Assembly: GCA_965204525.1 (NCBI GenBank)
Contig: OZ241994.1
Location: 3,906,001 to 3,970,000, forward strand
Direction: 5' to 3'
From: Bin5 sp965204525
GTDB lineage: Bacteria; Chloroflexota; Anaerolineae; Caldilineales; Caldilineaceae
DNA: 64,000 nt
Shown: one piece after another, positions 1 through 8,771 of the stretch
How the letters are laid out: every line of letters begins with the position of its first letter
Numbering within the stretch: position 1 is the stretch's first letter
Program-made: the position numbers and the translations under genes
Notes under the pieces: generated by a model
Databases searched by the model: none
Seen by the model: only the letters and a program-made list of their open reading frames with translations
What the model was told of the DNA's origin: nothing

Positions 1-2
1 CG

Positions 3-701
3 GCTGCCGAAACGATCGCTGAGGAGGTGGCCTCCTACCGGGGCGGCTGGCTGACGCAGATGGATGCCCGCGTGCCTGCAACCGTCGAATTTCAGACGTT
101 TGGGCTTCTGTTCTGGGCGCTGTGGCGCGCCGGGGGCCTGATGCTGATGGGGATGGCGCTCTTCCGGTGGGGCGTGCTGACAGGAAGTTGCTCGCGCCGA
201 TTTTATGCCGGTATGGTTTTCCTCGGACTCACCATCGGCCTGCCGGTCGTGAGCTGGGGTGTAGTCCAGAACTTCGCCAACAACTGGACGATGGAGTACT
301 CCCAGTTCGGCCTCGGTGCACAGGCCAACTACTGGGGCAGCCTCTTCGTCAGCGCCGCCTACATCGGCCTCCTGATGCTGTTTGCCCGCTCGCGCGCCCT
401 GCCCTGGCTGCAGAACGCGCTGGCTGCGATCGGGCGGACCGCCCTGTCGAACTATCTGCTGCAGACGATCCTGGCAACGGCCATCTTCTACGGTCACGGC
501 CTGGGGCTGTTTGGTTCGGTCGAACGGGTGGGGCAGACCGGCATTGTCGCCGCGATCTGGGCGTTCCAACTGGTGGTGTCACCGCTCTGGCTGCGCCATT
601 ACCGCTTCGGGCCATTGGAGTGGTTGTGGCGTTCGCTCAGCTACTGGCGCTTTCAGCCGCTGAGGAATCCTTCACTACAAAAACTTCGTCAACCCATATG
701 A
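3..701 (+). CDS. DUF418 (YeiB-like) membrane protein, 3' part
   Basis: The reading frame is open to the left edge of the window, so the gene begins upstream and only its last 233 codons are present. The visible part has about five hydrophobic helices. It ends in a motif typical of DUF418 proteins (FGPLEWLWRSLSYW near the C-terminus), after an ALSNYLLQT segment also usual for the family. DUF418 proteins are polytopic inner-membrane proteins of unproven transport function, often next to DUF1624-type segments. The last 65 bases overlap, antisense, the 3' end of the DUF433 gene. The family call comes from motifs and topology. The substrate is unknown. Confidence 0.82.
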   Translation, partial: AAETIAEEVASYRGGWLTQMDARVPATVEFQTFGLLFWALWRAGGLMLMGMALFRWGVLTGSCSRRFYAGMVFLGLTIGLPVVSWGVVQNFANNWTMEYSQFGLGAQANYWGSLFVSAAYIGLLMLFARSRALPWLQNALAAIGRTALSNYLLQTILATAIFYGHGLGLFGSVERVGQTGIVAAIWAFQLVVSPLWLRHYRFGPLEWLWRSLSYWRFQPLRNPSLQKLRQPI

Positions 702-924
702 GTGGACACATGATCTCTTCCTCATGGCGCAAGTAGTAGGCAAGCACACCATAAATGTCCGCCAACGTCGCAGCCGGGTAACGTTGAGCGATAGCTTCGG
801 GCGTGGCTCCATCTTCAAATGCGTGAACGACCAGTTCGAGCAAAACGCGAGACTTGCCGACTCGAAGCGCCCCTGAACTGTCTCTACGCAGCGGTGGCGC
901 TTCAGCCCGTAGAACGATGTCCAT
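637..924 (-). CDS. DUF433 domain protein (antitoxin-like)
   Basis: This is a 95-residue protein. Residues 20-65 carry the DUF433 pattern: G-K-S-R-V-L-L-E-L-V, then the hallmark P-E-A-I-A-Q-R-Y-P and L-A-D-I-Y-G-V-L-A-Y-Y-L. DUF433 proteins are small winged-helix-like proteins usually paired with a DUF5615 (PIN-like) toxin as a VapBC-type module. GGAG lies seven bases before the ATG. No DUF5615 gene follows. Instead the 3' end runs antisense into the DUF418 gene, so the partner is missing here and the gene may be a solitary antitoxin. Confidence 0.75.
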   Translation of the reverse strand: MDIVLRAEAPPLRRDSSGALRVGKSRVLLELVVHAFEDGATPEAIAQRYPAATLADIYGVLAYYLRHEEEIMCPLIWVDEVFVVKDSSAAESASS

Positions 925-1232
925 TCATGTTCTCCTACTGTTTCGCGGCGTATAATGCTCTGCCGACGAACCTCTTACTCAGAGCACCAACAGTATGTGC
1001 GGGAAGGATACAGAATTGTCCAAAGCCGTCCAGTTGCTGAATTTATAGGAAAGCTATAGCGCGGGCAGAGTCTCGGGCAAGAGGCCGTTGAAGAATGAAG
1101 AAAACTGGCTTGGACTCGCCAGAGAAGTGTATCGTCTGTTACAATGCGTTTCAAAGAGGTACTTTTTGAGAAGGACACGCTCTGCAATTAGCGGCAATTT
1201 GAAGAGTCGGAACCAGGTGAGGCCCCCCACAA
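925..1232. other. Intergenic region before the R-M pair
   Basis: These 308 bases separate the divergent DUF433 and methyltransferase genes and must carry both promoters. Only very short frames exist, including a 25-codon one from 1095. None has recognisable similarity and no clear dyad for a controller (C) protein was seen. Confidence 0.4.
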
Positions 1233-2624
1233 ATGATCTCCACAATGAATCAAGTTGATGCGTTAAAAAAGGCTCGGAGTTCCCTGTATGACCGCTTTGA
1301 GTCCCGTATAGCTGTCAAGAAGAGCTTGAGTAGAAAACTGGTCTCTTACCAAGGGAACAAGAAGGCTCCGGGGCTGCGCTGGATGAAGTACAAAGAAGGT
1401 TTTTCCGCTACATTAGTTCAGAGCCTCCTAGACCAGAATGAAGTGATGACCTTTCTTGATCCCTTTTCCGGTACCGGCACTGCTCCCCTCACTGCAAGCA
1501 GCATGGGTATCGCAGGCACCGGTATTGAGATCATGCCCGTCGGGAACCTGTCAGCTAGGGCTATCGTTGCTGCCGCGAATGGACTCCACTTTGACAGTTT
1601 TTTGCATGCGTCGCAGGAGTTGATCAACTGTCTCTCGTCCAACGAATATGACACTGATCACTCGTTTCAACACGTCCCTATTACAGAGCGTGCCTTTCCT
1701 GAGCAAACTGAGCAAGATCTTGCCAAAGCCAGGAAGTTTGTAAACGAGATTCATGACCCGTCGCTGAAGACCCTTCTGACTTTGGCATGTGTAAGTGTCC
1801 TCGAGGAAGTCAGCTACACTCGAAAAGATGGTCAGTTTCTGCGATGGGATCCCCGCTCGGGACGTACCGTCAGTACAAGGTTGCATAAGGCGGAACTACC
1901 TACGCTCGCTCAGGCACTCCAGCGGCGGTTAGGCGAGATCATGTACGATGTCCCGACGCTGCGGCGAAAGTACCGCGGCGCGACTCCGGTTTTTGTGGAT
2001 GGATCCAGCCTCACCGAACTCAGAAAATTGCCTGACGAAAGCTTTGACACCGTTGTGACCTCTCCCCCCTATGCCAATCGGTACGACTATACCCGTACCT
2101 ACGCTTTGGAGTTGGTCTACCTCGGATATGATGCATGCCGTCTGAAAGAGTTGCGCCAAGACCTTCTGTCCGCGACGGTGGAAAACAGGTCCAAACGTGA
2201 GCTGCTGCTTCGAGAATATGGGAATGCTCCCCTGCTTGAACACGCATTCGGAATGACCGACAACCAGACTGCTCTGCAGGAGACCTTATACTTTCTCAGA
2301 CAGGAAGCCCACAACTTGAGCAACCGCAATGTTATTTCTCTCGTAGAGAATTACTTCACAGAGATGGCTCTGGTGGTAAGCGAACTAGCCCGACTGCTAA
2401 CTCCGGGTGGCAGCATCTTCATGGTTAATGACAATGTCCGCTATCACGGCCAGGAAATTCCAGTTGACCTCATTCTCTCAGACTTTGCGGAACAGTCGGG
2501 GCTGCAGTGTGAAGCGGTTTGGACCCTAAACAGGGGCAAAGGGAACTCCAGCCAGCAGATGGGACGATTTGGGAGACAAGAACTGAGAAAATGCATCTAT
2601 TACTGGAGGAAATGCGATGGCTGA
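1233..2624 (+). CDS. Type II DNA methyltransferase (SPPY class)
   Basis: This is a 463-residue SAM-dependent DNA methyltransferase. The SAM-binding motif I is DPFSGTGT (residues 76-83) and the catalytic motif IV is TSPPY (276-280), which is typical of N4-cytosine or some N6-adenine enzymes. Motif I precedes motif IV with about 190 residues between, where a target-recognition region could sit. An N-proximal K-x-x-P-G-L-R-W-M-K-Y stretch resembles the YPASF-like entry found in this group. The ATG at 1245 is an alternative start and neither has a strong ribosome site. The stop codon overlaps the start of the endonuclease gene by 8 bases, so the two are translationally coupled. Confidence 0.88.
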   Translation: MISTMNQVDALKKARSSLYDRFESRIAVKKSLSRKLVSYQGNKKAPGLRWMKYKEGFSATLVQSLLDQNEVMTFLDPFSGTGTAPLTASSMGIAGTGIEIMPVGNLSARAIVAAANGLHFDSFLHASQELINCLSSNEYDTDHSFQHVPITERAFPEQTEQDLAKARKFVNEIHDPSLKTLLTLACVSVLEEVSYTRKDGQFLRWDPRSGRTVSTRLHKAELPTLAQALQRRLGEIMYDVPTLRRKYRGATPVFVDGSSLTELRKLPDESFDTVVTSPPYANRYDYTRTYALELVYLGYDACRLKELRQDLLSATVENRSKRELLLREYGNAPLLEHAFGMTDNQTALQETLYFLRQEAHNLSNRNVISLVENYFTEMALVVSELARLLTPGGSIFMVNDNVRYHGQEIPVDLILSDFAEQSGLQCEAVWTLNRGKGNSSQQMGRFGRQELRKCIYYWRKCDG

Positions 2625-3564
2625 TCAGCAGGGTCGTCTAGAAGAGGCCAGGCAACGAGCGTTGATCATAACCAGGCATATTCGAGAGCGAGCCGATGAA
2701 GGAGTCAGACAGACTATCAAGGATTTCGAAGCCTTCTTGGATTTTGAAGGACGGCTGGAGGACTTGGCGATTGCACCTGAAGCATGGGCGCACATCGTCC
2801 AAGCACAGTTCGACCCTAAACTGGTTTTTGCCCATCCTGAGTTGTTGCGTATCCATCCGCAAACTTCCCTTCACTATCGGGGTATTTCCACCCTGTCCCT
2901 TAAGCGAGTTCAGGCGATGGTGGGCGCGGTCAACAAGTGGGAGGACGGCGCATTCCGGCGGCCACCCAGCCCGGAAAGATGCCTACATGTAGCCCGCGTC
3001 TATAATGCTGTGATCTCTGTAATCATTACAGGGACGGACGGGTGGACGTTAGAAAACGGTTATAGGAATATCTTGGCAACGATTGGAATAACACAGGACG
3101 GTTCGTTACGGAATCTAGTCGGGCAGGAAGGTGAGACAGCAGTTAAGGAGCGGATTTCCCAGTGGCTGACCGCGGACGACACGATTCCGACGACCGTTCT
3201 CGGGTCAACCACGATAATTGGAGCCGCGGAAGAGTTGAGAATGGTCTACGGTTCCGAACCCGACATTAAATTTGAAGGTCTCACCGGGGAAGACTGGCAA
3301 ATCATCGCAACGGTGGAGATTAAGAGTGGTACCGATCCGGCCGGCGCCCTTGAACGTCTGGGCGCCATCCAGAAAAGTTTCGAACAAACGCCTCCCAGAT
3401 CCCGAAACTTTGCCGTTCTCGGTGTTGTCACTTCTGAAATGAGAAGACGCTTGGACGAGATGAATGTAGCGAAGGACTTCGAACTCTATCAGATCTTAAA
3501 TGATGGCAAGGCTTGGGACGACTTTATTATGGAGATCTTTCACCACACCCTGCGTATCGCCTGA
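2617..3564 (+). CDS. XcyI-like type II restriction endonuclease
   Basis: This 315-residue protein is coupled to the methyltransferase. The central and C-terminal half has a PD-(D/E)xK nuclease signature: E-P-D-I-K-F-E-G (residues about 213-220) followed by A-T-V-E-I-K-S-G (about 229-236), with D and E-x-K as metal ligands. The N-terminal half resembles the XcyI/Cfr9I family as I remember it (F-A-H-P-E-L-L, then L-H-Y-R-G-I-S-T-L), and the length fits (about 330 in that family). XcyI-family enzymes cut CCCGGG. Specificity here is inferred only from family membership. AGGA precedes the ATG inside the methyltransferase gene. Confidence 0.72.
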   Translation: MADQQGRLEEARQRALIITRHIRERADEGVRQTIKDFEAFLDFEGRLEDLAIAPEAWAHIVQAQFDPKLVFAHPELLRIHPQTSLHYRGISTLSLKRVQAMVGAVNKWEDGAFRRPPSPERCLHVARVYNAVISVIITGTDGWTLENGYRNILATIGITQDGSLRNLVGQEGETAVKERISQWLTADDTIPTTVLGSTTIIGAAEELRMVYGSEPDIKFEGLTGEDWQIIATVEIKSGTDPAGALERLGAIQKSFEQTPPRSRNFAVLGVVTSEMRRRLDEMNVAKDFELYQILNDGKAWDDFIMEIFHHTLRIA

Positions 3565-3716
3565 GCGCGTCCCGCGCGCCTGAACATAGGGATCCTCAGA
3601 GTCTCATCCTCTGCCTTTCCAAGCCATTTCTTGCTTGTTCTTCCGCTTAGTATCCTCTATAGCTCCTCTTACATCGGAAATTCCCACAGTTTTCTCTATA
3701 TACCAACCACCACCCC
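3565..3716. other. Convergent intergenic region
   Basis: The region lies between the endonuclease stop and the MFS stop. It is pyrimidine-rich, without a strong hairpin plus T-run that I could pair with confidence. Confidence 0.3.
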
Positions 3717-4937
3717 CTACCCCGAAGCAGCTGGCTCCGCGCCCACCGTCGATGCCTTCTTCAACGTCTCCGGCACAAACAACCCCAGGATCGAGCCCGC
3801 CCCCAACCCGATGACGGCGATAACGTAGATCGACGGCACCAGACTCAACGCATCCGCAATCGTGCCCACGATAATAGGGGCGCTGGTGTGCCCGGTGTCG
3901 CCTATCAGCCGCCACAGCCCCAGAAACGCGCCCATGCCCTCACCCTTCGGCGGCGCCAGGTCTGCCCCCAATGTCAGCATCGTGCCCGAGCCAAGGCCGT
4001 TGCCGAAACCGATCAGCGATGTGGCCGCCATCAGCGCCGCAAATGAACCTGTCAGTGGAATCAGGGCCATGCCCAGCGCCTGCAACAGGAACGAAGGCAC
4101 GTAGGCGAACTTGCGCCCGAACCGGTCCATCACATAGCCAGCCGGATAAAACATTGACATATCCACCGCGGCCGCGATCCCCATCACCAGGCCGATCTTG
4201 TCCACGTCCAAGCCGAGGACTGACGCCGCGTAGAGCGGGATGATGCTCTGCCGGCCGGCGCGGATCGTCTGCGCGCAGATCATGCCCAATCCCGCCGGCG
4301 TCAATATCCACACATTGCGGCGCAGATAGATGAGCATCCGCTTGTAGGAACCGGCCATCGACGTCTGCTGTCCGGACGGCAGTTCGGCCAAGCTGTCGTG
4401 TACGAACAAAAGCGGAAAGATCAGCGCCAGCAGGGCGAAAACGCCGCAGAAGGCAAAGGCGGTATGCATGCCTGCCTCCGCGCTCAGATATCCCCCTGTA
4501 ATCGGGCCCGCGAACATGCCGATGCGGTTGACGCCGCCGAAGATCGAGATGGCCCGCCCGCGACTGGCGTTTAGCGTATTATTGGCCAGGTACGCGTGGC
4601 GGGAGACGTTCCACAACGCCGCGCCGGCGCCAATCGAGATCCCGCACATCACCAGTGTGATGAAGCGCATTGACAAGCTCAGGGCCAGCATCCCCAGCCC
4701 CATCACGCAGATACCGATAATCATCGAAAGACGGTTTTCGATGCGGTCCTGGACAACGCCCGCGGGCAGGTCTCCGATCAGCGTACCGATGCCGTAACTG
4801 CCCAGCACAATGCCGATCAGGCTGAAGGACAGCCCCAGGTCGATCACGTATACCGGCAGCAGCAGCGCCAGCATCCCCTGGCAGTAGGAAAGAATGAACG
4901 TGGGAACGTAGACAGCGTAGAATAGCTGCGAGCGCAC
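3717..4937 (-). CDS. MFS transporter
   Basis: This is a 406-residue major facilitator with twelve predicted membrane helices. The loop 2-3 segment G-D-L-P-A-G-V-V-Q-D-R matches the family G-x-x-x-D-R pattern, and its counterpart in the second half is Y-P-A-G-Y-V-M-D-R-F-G-R-K. It sits downstream of xylB, after a repeat element, at the end of the sugar gene run, so it may move a sugar or sugar acid. Drug-efflux-like relatives are equally common and the substrate is unproven. Confidence 0.82.
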   Translation of the reverse strand: MRSQLFYAVYVPTFILSYCQGMLALLLPVYVIDLGLSFSLIGIVLGSYGIGTLIGDLPAGVVQDRIENRLSMIIGICVMGLGMLALSLSMRFITLVMCGISIGAGAALWNVSRHAYLANNTLNASRGRAISIFGGVNRIGMFAGPITGGYLSAEAGMHTAFAFCGVFALLALIFPLLFVHDSLAELPSGQQTSMAGSYKRMLIYLRRNVWILTPAGLGMICAQTIRAGRQSIIPLYAASVLGLDVDKIGLVMGIAAAVDMSMFYPAGYVMDRFGRKFAYVPSFLLQALGMALIPLTGSFAALMAATSLIGFGNGLGSGTMLTLGADLAPPKGEGMGAFLGLWRLIGDTGHTSAPIIVGTIADALSLVPSIYVIAVIGLGAGSILGLFVPETLKKASTVGAEPAASG

Positions 4938-4955
4938 AGATTTTCCTCAGTCTTT

Positions 4956-5038
4956 GAGAAGAGAGTGAAGAGGAGAGAGGAAAGAGAGAACTACGATCAC
5001 TCCGCACTCCCCGTTCCTCTGTTCTCAATCCTCGCTCT
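4956..5038. repeat. Family A purine/pyrimidine-arm repeat
   Basis: A purine-only arm (4956-4990, ending GAGAAC) is followed by a pyrimidine-rich arm (4998-5038, with CACTCC and GTTCTC). Together they can form an imperfect hairpin between the MFS gene and xylB, and the element supplies the last codons of xylB. Confidence 0.5.
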
Positions 5039-6524
5039 GGCGCACGCCGTCGAACGTTGCTCGCAGCGCCGGGTAGAGGCCCTGGTAGAGTTCGTAGAGG
5101 TTGTCGTAGGCGGACATGGCGTCGGCGTTAGGCGTAGTCGAGCCGGTGACGCGGATCGTCGCCGCACACGCGCTTTCTCCATCAGACCAAACGCCCGCGC
5201 CCACACCAGCCAGCAGCGCCGCCCCGTAGGCCGCACCTTCGGTCGTGTTTACGGTCACCAGTTCGCTGCCCAGCACATCCGCCAGGATCTGCCGCCACAG
5301 CGCGCTGCGCGCGCCGCCGCCGCTCACCCGCACCTGGCCGATTTCGCCCAGCCCCACCCCCTGCATCAGCGTGAAGCTGTCGCGCAGGCCAAAGGCCACA
5401 CCTTCCAGCACCGCCCGCGTCATGTGGGGCAGCCCGTGGCGGACCGTCAGGCCGACGAACGCGCCGCGGGCGAAGGGGTCCGGGTGAGGCGTGCGTTCAC
5501 CGGTCAGATAGGGCAGAAAGAGCAGTCCCTCGCTGCCGACCGGCACCTCTGCGGCCGGGGCCACCAGGTCGTCAAATTCCACGCCGGGCGCCAGCGTATC
5601 CCGGTGCCAGCGCAGGCTGCCCGCGGCCGAGAGCATCACACCCATCAGGTGCCACTTGTCCGGCAGAGCGTGGGGGAAGGCATGCAGGCGTCCCTCCGGC
5701 TCGTAGAAGGGCTCGTTCGCGGTGGCGAAGACGACACCGGATGTGCCCAGCGTCAGCGCGACGATGCCCTCCTCGATCGCGCCCACGCCCATCCCTTGGG
5801 CCGACTGATCGCCACCGCCCCCGACCACTGGCGTGCCCGCGCGCAGCCCCGTGGCCTCCGCCGCCTCCGCCGAGATGACACCTGTCACCTGCGTGCCCTC
5901 GTGCGTGGGAGGCAGAAACTGCGGCGAAATCTCCAGCGCGGCCAGCACCGTCGGCGACCAGTCCCGCGTCGCCAGCTCCAGCAGCGACGTGCCGCCGGCG
6001 CCCGCCTTGTCGGTGGCGAAGTCGCCGGTCAGCTTGTAGCGCACGTAATCCTTGGGTAGAAGGATCTGACGGACGCGGCTGTAGATCTCCGGCTCGTTCT
6101 CCTTCACCCACAGAATCTTGGGCGCGGTGAAGCCGGCCAGCGCGTCGTTACCCGTGATGCGCACCAGGTTTTCCTTGCCCAGCCACAGGCGCATATCATC
6201 GCACTGTTTGCCGGTGCGCTGGTCGTTCCACAGAATGGCCGGCCGCAGCGGCTCGCCGTCCTCGTCCAACAGCACCAGCCCGTGCATCTGCCCGCTAACG
6301 CCCACCGCCGCAACTTCCGCCGGATCGATGCCGGACTGGTCCAGCGCCGCGCGCATGCTCTGCACCGTGCCGTCCCACCACAGGCCGGGGTGCTGTTCGC
6401 TCCACAGGGGCTGAGGTGTCTCGAACGGGTACTCGGCCGCGCCGACGGCGACGATTTCGCCGTCCGCGTCAATGATCAGGGACTTGGTAGCCGTGGTGGA
6501 AGAGTCGATGCCGATCAAATACAT
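5025..6524 (-). CDS. xylB: Xylulokinase
   Basis: This 499-residue FGGY-family sugar kinase phosphorylates D-xylulose to xylulose 5-phosphate in the cytoplasm. The N-terminal phosphate-binding strand is G-I-D-S-S-T-T-A-T-K (5-14). Other family marks are G-V-S-G-Q-M-H-G-L-V, I-L-W-N-D-Q-R-T, the G-G-G-G-D-Q-S-A segment with the catalytic Asp, and V-S-G-G-G-A-R-S-A-L-W in the C-terminal half. All are standard for XylB. It lies 103 bases downstream of xylA on the same strand, and that gap carries a repeat rather than a clear terminator. The xylA-xylB order supports the isomerase pathway of xylose use. Confidence 0.93.
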   Translation of the reverse strand: MYLIGIDSSTTATKSLIIDADGEIVAVGAAEYPFETPQPLWSEQHPGLWWDGTVQSMRAALDQSGIDPAEVAAVGVSGQMHGLVLLDEDGEPLRPAILWNDQRTGKQCDDMRLWLGKENLVRITGNDALAGFTAPKILWVKENEPEIYSRVRQILLPKDYVRYKLTGDFATDKAGAGGTSLLELATRDWSPTVLAALEISPQFLPPTHEGTQVTGVISAEAAEATGLRAGTPVVGGGGDQSAQGMGVGAIEEGIVALTLGTSGVVFATANEPFYEPEGRLHAFPHALPDKWHLMGVMLSAAGSLRWHRDTLAPGVEFDDLVAPAAEVPVGSEGLLFLPYLTGERTPHPDPFARGAFVGLTVRHGLPHMTRAVLEGVAFGLRDSFTLMQGVGLGEIGQVRVSGGGARSALWRQILADVLGSELVTVNTTEGAAYGAALLAGVGAGVWSDGESACAATIRVTGSTTPNADAMSAYDNLYELYQGLYPALRATFDGVRQSED

Positions 6525-6538
6525 TTTCCCGCGCCCTT

Positions 6539-6586
6539 TTTTGTAGTTTTCAGTGGTCAGTTTGTAGTTTCCAGTGAACTGCCGGG
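6539..6586. repeat. Family B CAGTGGTCAG-type repeat
   Basis: Two adjacent degenerate units, TTTGTAGTTTTCAGTGGTCAG and a similar copy, lie between xylB and xylA. The same motif recurs at 7868-7910 in the other orientation, so the xylA gene is flanked by copies. Confidence 0.5.
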
Positions 6587-6627
6587 GGCGATGGTGTTAC
6601 CGAAAACCAGGAACAAGAGACTGCAGT

Positions 6628-7788
6628 TCATACTCCGAGCAACAGTTCAACCACCAGTTGGTCCAACTGTTCATAGGGCTTGCCGCGGCGGCCCAGTTCG
6701 TCGCGGTCAAAAGGATGCGCCTTGAGGCTGGCCGCCTTCTGCGAAGAGTACTTGCCTCTGAAACCGTCCATCGAGCCGTCGTCAGCCGAAATCTGCGCCA
6801 GCAGCTCCTGGATCTGCTTATGCTCGCGCAGCTGCTCCGCCTTTTCCTTCAGGATCAGGTAGGTGCGCATACAACCGCTGGCAAAGGCCTTTACGTCCTC
6901 ATAGTCGGACGAGCGGTAGGCATGGGCGTCAAAATGCCGCGGACCGTCGTAGCCTACATCTTCCAGGAACTTGACCAGGAAGAACGCCTGCTTGATGTTG
7001 TGGCTGCCGAAGCGGAAGTCCTGATCGTAGCGCCCCAGATTCTGATCGTTGAGGTCGATATGGAAGAGCTTGCCCGCATTCCACGCCTGCGCCACCGCAT
7101 GCGTGAAGTTCAGGCCGGCCATGTGCTCGTGCGCCACCTCCGGATTCACGCCGATCATCTCCGGGTGGTCGAGCGTCTCGATAAAGGCCAGCATGTGGCC
7201 GACCGTCGCCAAATAGATGTCGCCGCGCGGCTCGTTCGGCTTCGGCTCCAGCGCGAAGCGCAGATCATACCCCTGGTCCATCACATATTCACACAGGAAA
7301 TTGAGCGCCTCCTGGAACCACTTGCCGGTATCCGCAGGGCTCTTGCTGGCGTCCGTCTCCGTGCCTTCCCGCCCGCCCCAGAAGACGTATGTGCTGGCGC
7401 CGCACTCAACCCCCAGGTCGATGGCAGCCATCGTCTTCTGCAGCGCATAGGCCCGCACCTCCGGGTCGTTGCTGGTGAAAGCCCCGTCGCGAAAGGCCGG
7501 GTGCGTAAAGAGATTGGTCGTCGCCATCGGCACGACGAGCCCGTTCTCGTCCAACGCCTTCTTGAAGTCGCTCACGATCCGGTCGCGCTCGGCCGCGGTC
7601 GCGTCGATCGGCACCAGGTCGTTGTCATGGAAGTTGACGCCCCACGCGCCCACCTCCCCCAGCAGTTGGACCAGTTGCACCGGCGAGCGCACCTCCCGCA
7701 CAGGGTCGCCGAACGGGTCCCGTCCAATGTTGCCAACGGTCCAAAGACCAAAACTGAATTTATTTTCCGGTTTGGGTGTATAGGCCAT
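6628..7788 (-). CDS. xylA: Xylose isomerase (class I, actinobacterial type)
   Basis: This 386-residue enzyme interconverts D-xylose and D-xylulose. The length matches the short class I enzymes (about 387). Diagnostic stretches are F-S-F-G-L-W-T-V-G-N near the start, V-N-F-H-D-N-D-L-V-P with the active-site His, W-G-G-R-E-G-T-E, and L-E-P-K-P-N-E-P-R-G-D with the metal-site Glu and the catalytic Lys. I chose the ATG at 7788 because GAGGAG lies about eight bases upstream. An in-frame extension to 7857 runs into a repeat and has no family similarity. The product feeds XylB. Confidence 0.95.
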   Translation of the reverse strand: MAYTPKPENKFSFGLWTVGNIGRDPFGDPVREVRSPVQLVQLLGEVGAWGVNFHDNDLVPIDATAAERDRIVSDFKKALDENGLVVPMATTNLFTHPAFRDGAFTSNDPEVRAYALQKTMAAIDLGVECGASTYVFWGGREGTETDASKSPADTGKWFQEALNFLCEYVMDQGYDLRFALEPKPNEPRGDIYLATVGHMLAFIETLDHPEMIGVNPEVAHEHMAGLNFTHAVAQAWNAGKLFHIDLNDQNLGRYDQDFRFGSHNIKQAFFLVKFLEDVGYDGPRHFDAHAYRSSDYEDVKAFASGCMRTYLILKEKAEQLREHKQIQELLAQISADDGSMDGFRGKYSSQKAASLKAHPFDRDELGRRGKPYEQLDQLVVELLLGV

Positions 7789-7867
7789 GAATTGCTCCTC
7801 GCAATTGCTTTGAACTCTGTGTTTCCAGACCTTCGTAACAGCGCCCCCGTCGAACACAAGGGTACAC

Positions 7868-7910
7868 TGAAAGCTGACTACGAAAAACTGACTACCAAAA
7901 ACTGTAGTTA
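7868..7910. repeat. Family B repeat, inverse orientation
   Basis: Tandem units CTGACTACGAAAAA and CTGACTACCAAAAA, then CTGTAGTT, lie between xylA and the amidohydrolase gene. They are the reverse complement of the unit seen at 6539-6586. Confidence 0.5.
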
Positions 7911-8771
7911 AATCTTCAATCGATAGAAGCGGGCCCCGTTGTCATACATGATCTTCTGCTGGTCCGCCGCGCTCAGATGGCTGATGCTGTCCTGGACGAT
8001 GTCAAACCAGGTGACATAGTCCGCGGCCATGTCGACCACCGGCCAGTCCGAGCCGAAGACCACCCGGTCCGGGCCGAAACAGTCCAGGACGTGCTCGATG
8101 TATGGCCGCAGCTCATCCCGGTTCCAGTTCTCGTGGTCCGCCTCCGTTGTCACGCCGGAGAGCTTGCAGTGGATATCCGGCCGGCTGGCCAGCTCGCGCA
8201 GCTGGTCCTTCCACGGCTGTATGATGCCGGCCGCGATACCCGGTTTTCCGATATGATCGAGCAGGAAGGAGACATCCGGGCACTGCGCCACCAGTTCCAG
8301 CACATCCCCCATCTGTGGATGGTAGATGCACAGGTCGAAACTGAAGCCGTACTCGGGCAGCAGCTGCACGCCGCGCACAAACGCCGGCGCGGTGCAGAAT
8401 CCCAGCGGCTCGTCCTGGATCAGACGGCGAATGCCCTTGACCAGCGGCAGTTCGGACAGCGCCTGCAGATGGGGCCGGGCGCCTTCACCGTCCTGCAGAG
8501 GCGCGCTCGCGACGATGCCGCGAATGCGCGGCTCCTCCTGCGCCAGCTCGGTGACCCACTGCGCCTCCCGCAGCGCGTGCGCCGGCAGACAGTCGGCCTC
8601 CTCGAAAACGATCGCGGCCAGCTCCAACGAGACACCGGCGCGCGCCCGTTCCAGGTCGGCCGGCAGATGGGGATGGGCGATCGCCGACGCACCTTCCAGC
8701 CACGGATAGTCGATCACCGAACTGTCCCAGAAATGCACGTGGGTATCCACATAGCGCCTGCGCTCAGTCAT
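7908..8771 (-). CDS. Amidohydrolase-family sugar lactonase
   Basis: This 287-residue TIM-barrel protein of the amidohydrolase_2 family has the metal-binding D-T-H-V-H-F-W motif at residues 9-15. A C-terminal V-F-G-S-D-W-P-V carries the conserved Asp, and L-L-D-H-I-G-K-P lies mid-protein. Characterised relatives open L-fucono- or L-rhamnono-lactones, and the overlap with rhaM supports a deoxysugar-acid route. The start is set by GAGGAGG inside the rhaM 3' end, and the two genes overlap by 8 bases. Confidence 0.85.
   Translation of the reverse strand: MTERRRYVDTHVHFWDSSVIDYPWLEGASAIAHPHLPADLERARAGVSLELAAIVFEEADCLPAHALREAQWVTELAQEEPRIRGIVASAPLQDGEGARPHLQALSELPLVKGIRRLIQDEPLGFCTAPAFVRGVQLLPEYGFSFDLCIYHPQMGDVLELVAQCPDVSFLLDHIGKPGIAAGIIQPWKDQLRELASRPDIHCKLSGVTTEADHENWNRDELRPYIEHVLDCFGPDRVVFGSDWPVVDMAADYVTWFDIVQDSISHLSAADQQKIMYDNGARFYRLKI

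Noticed and set aside
4965..6059. Long plus-strand frame opposite xylB
   Set aside because: It is an antisense shadow in GC-rich DNA, arginine/histidine-rich with no motifs; the xylB call is strong.
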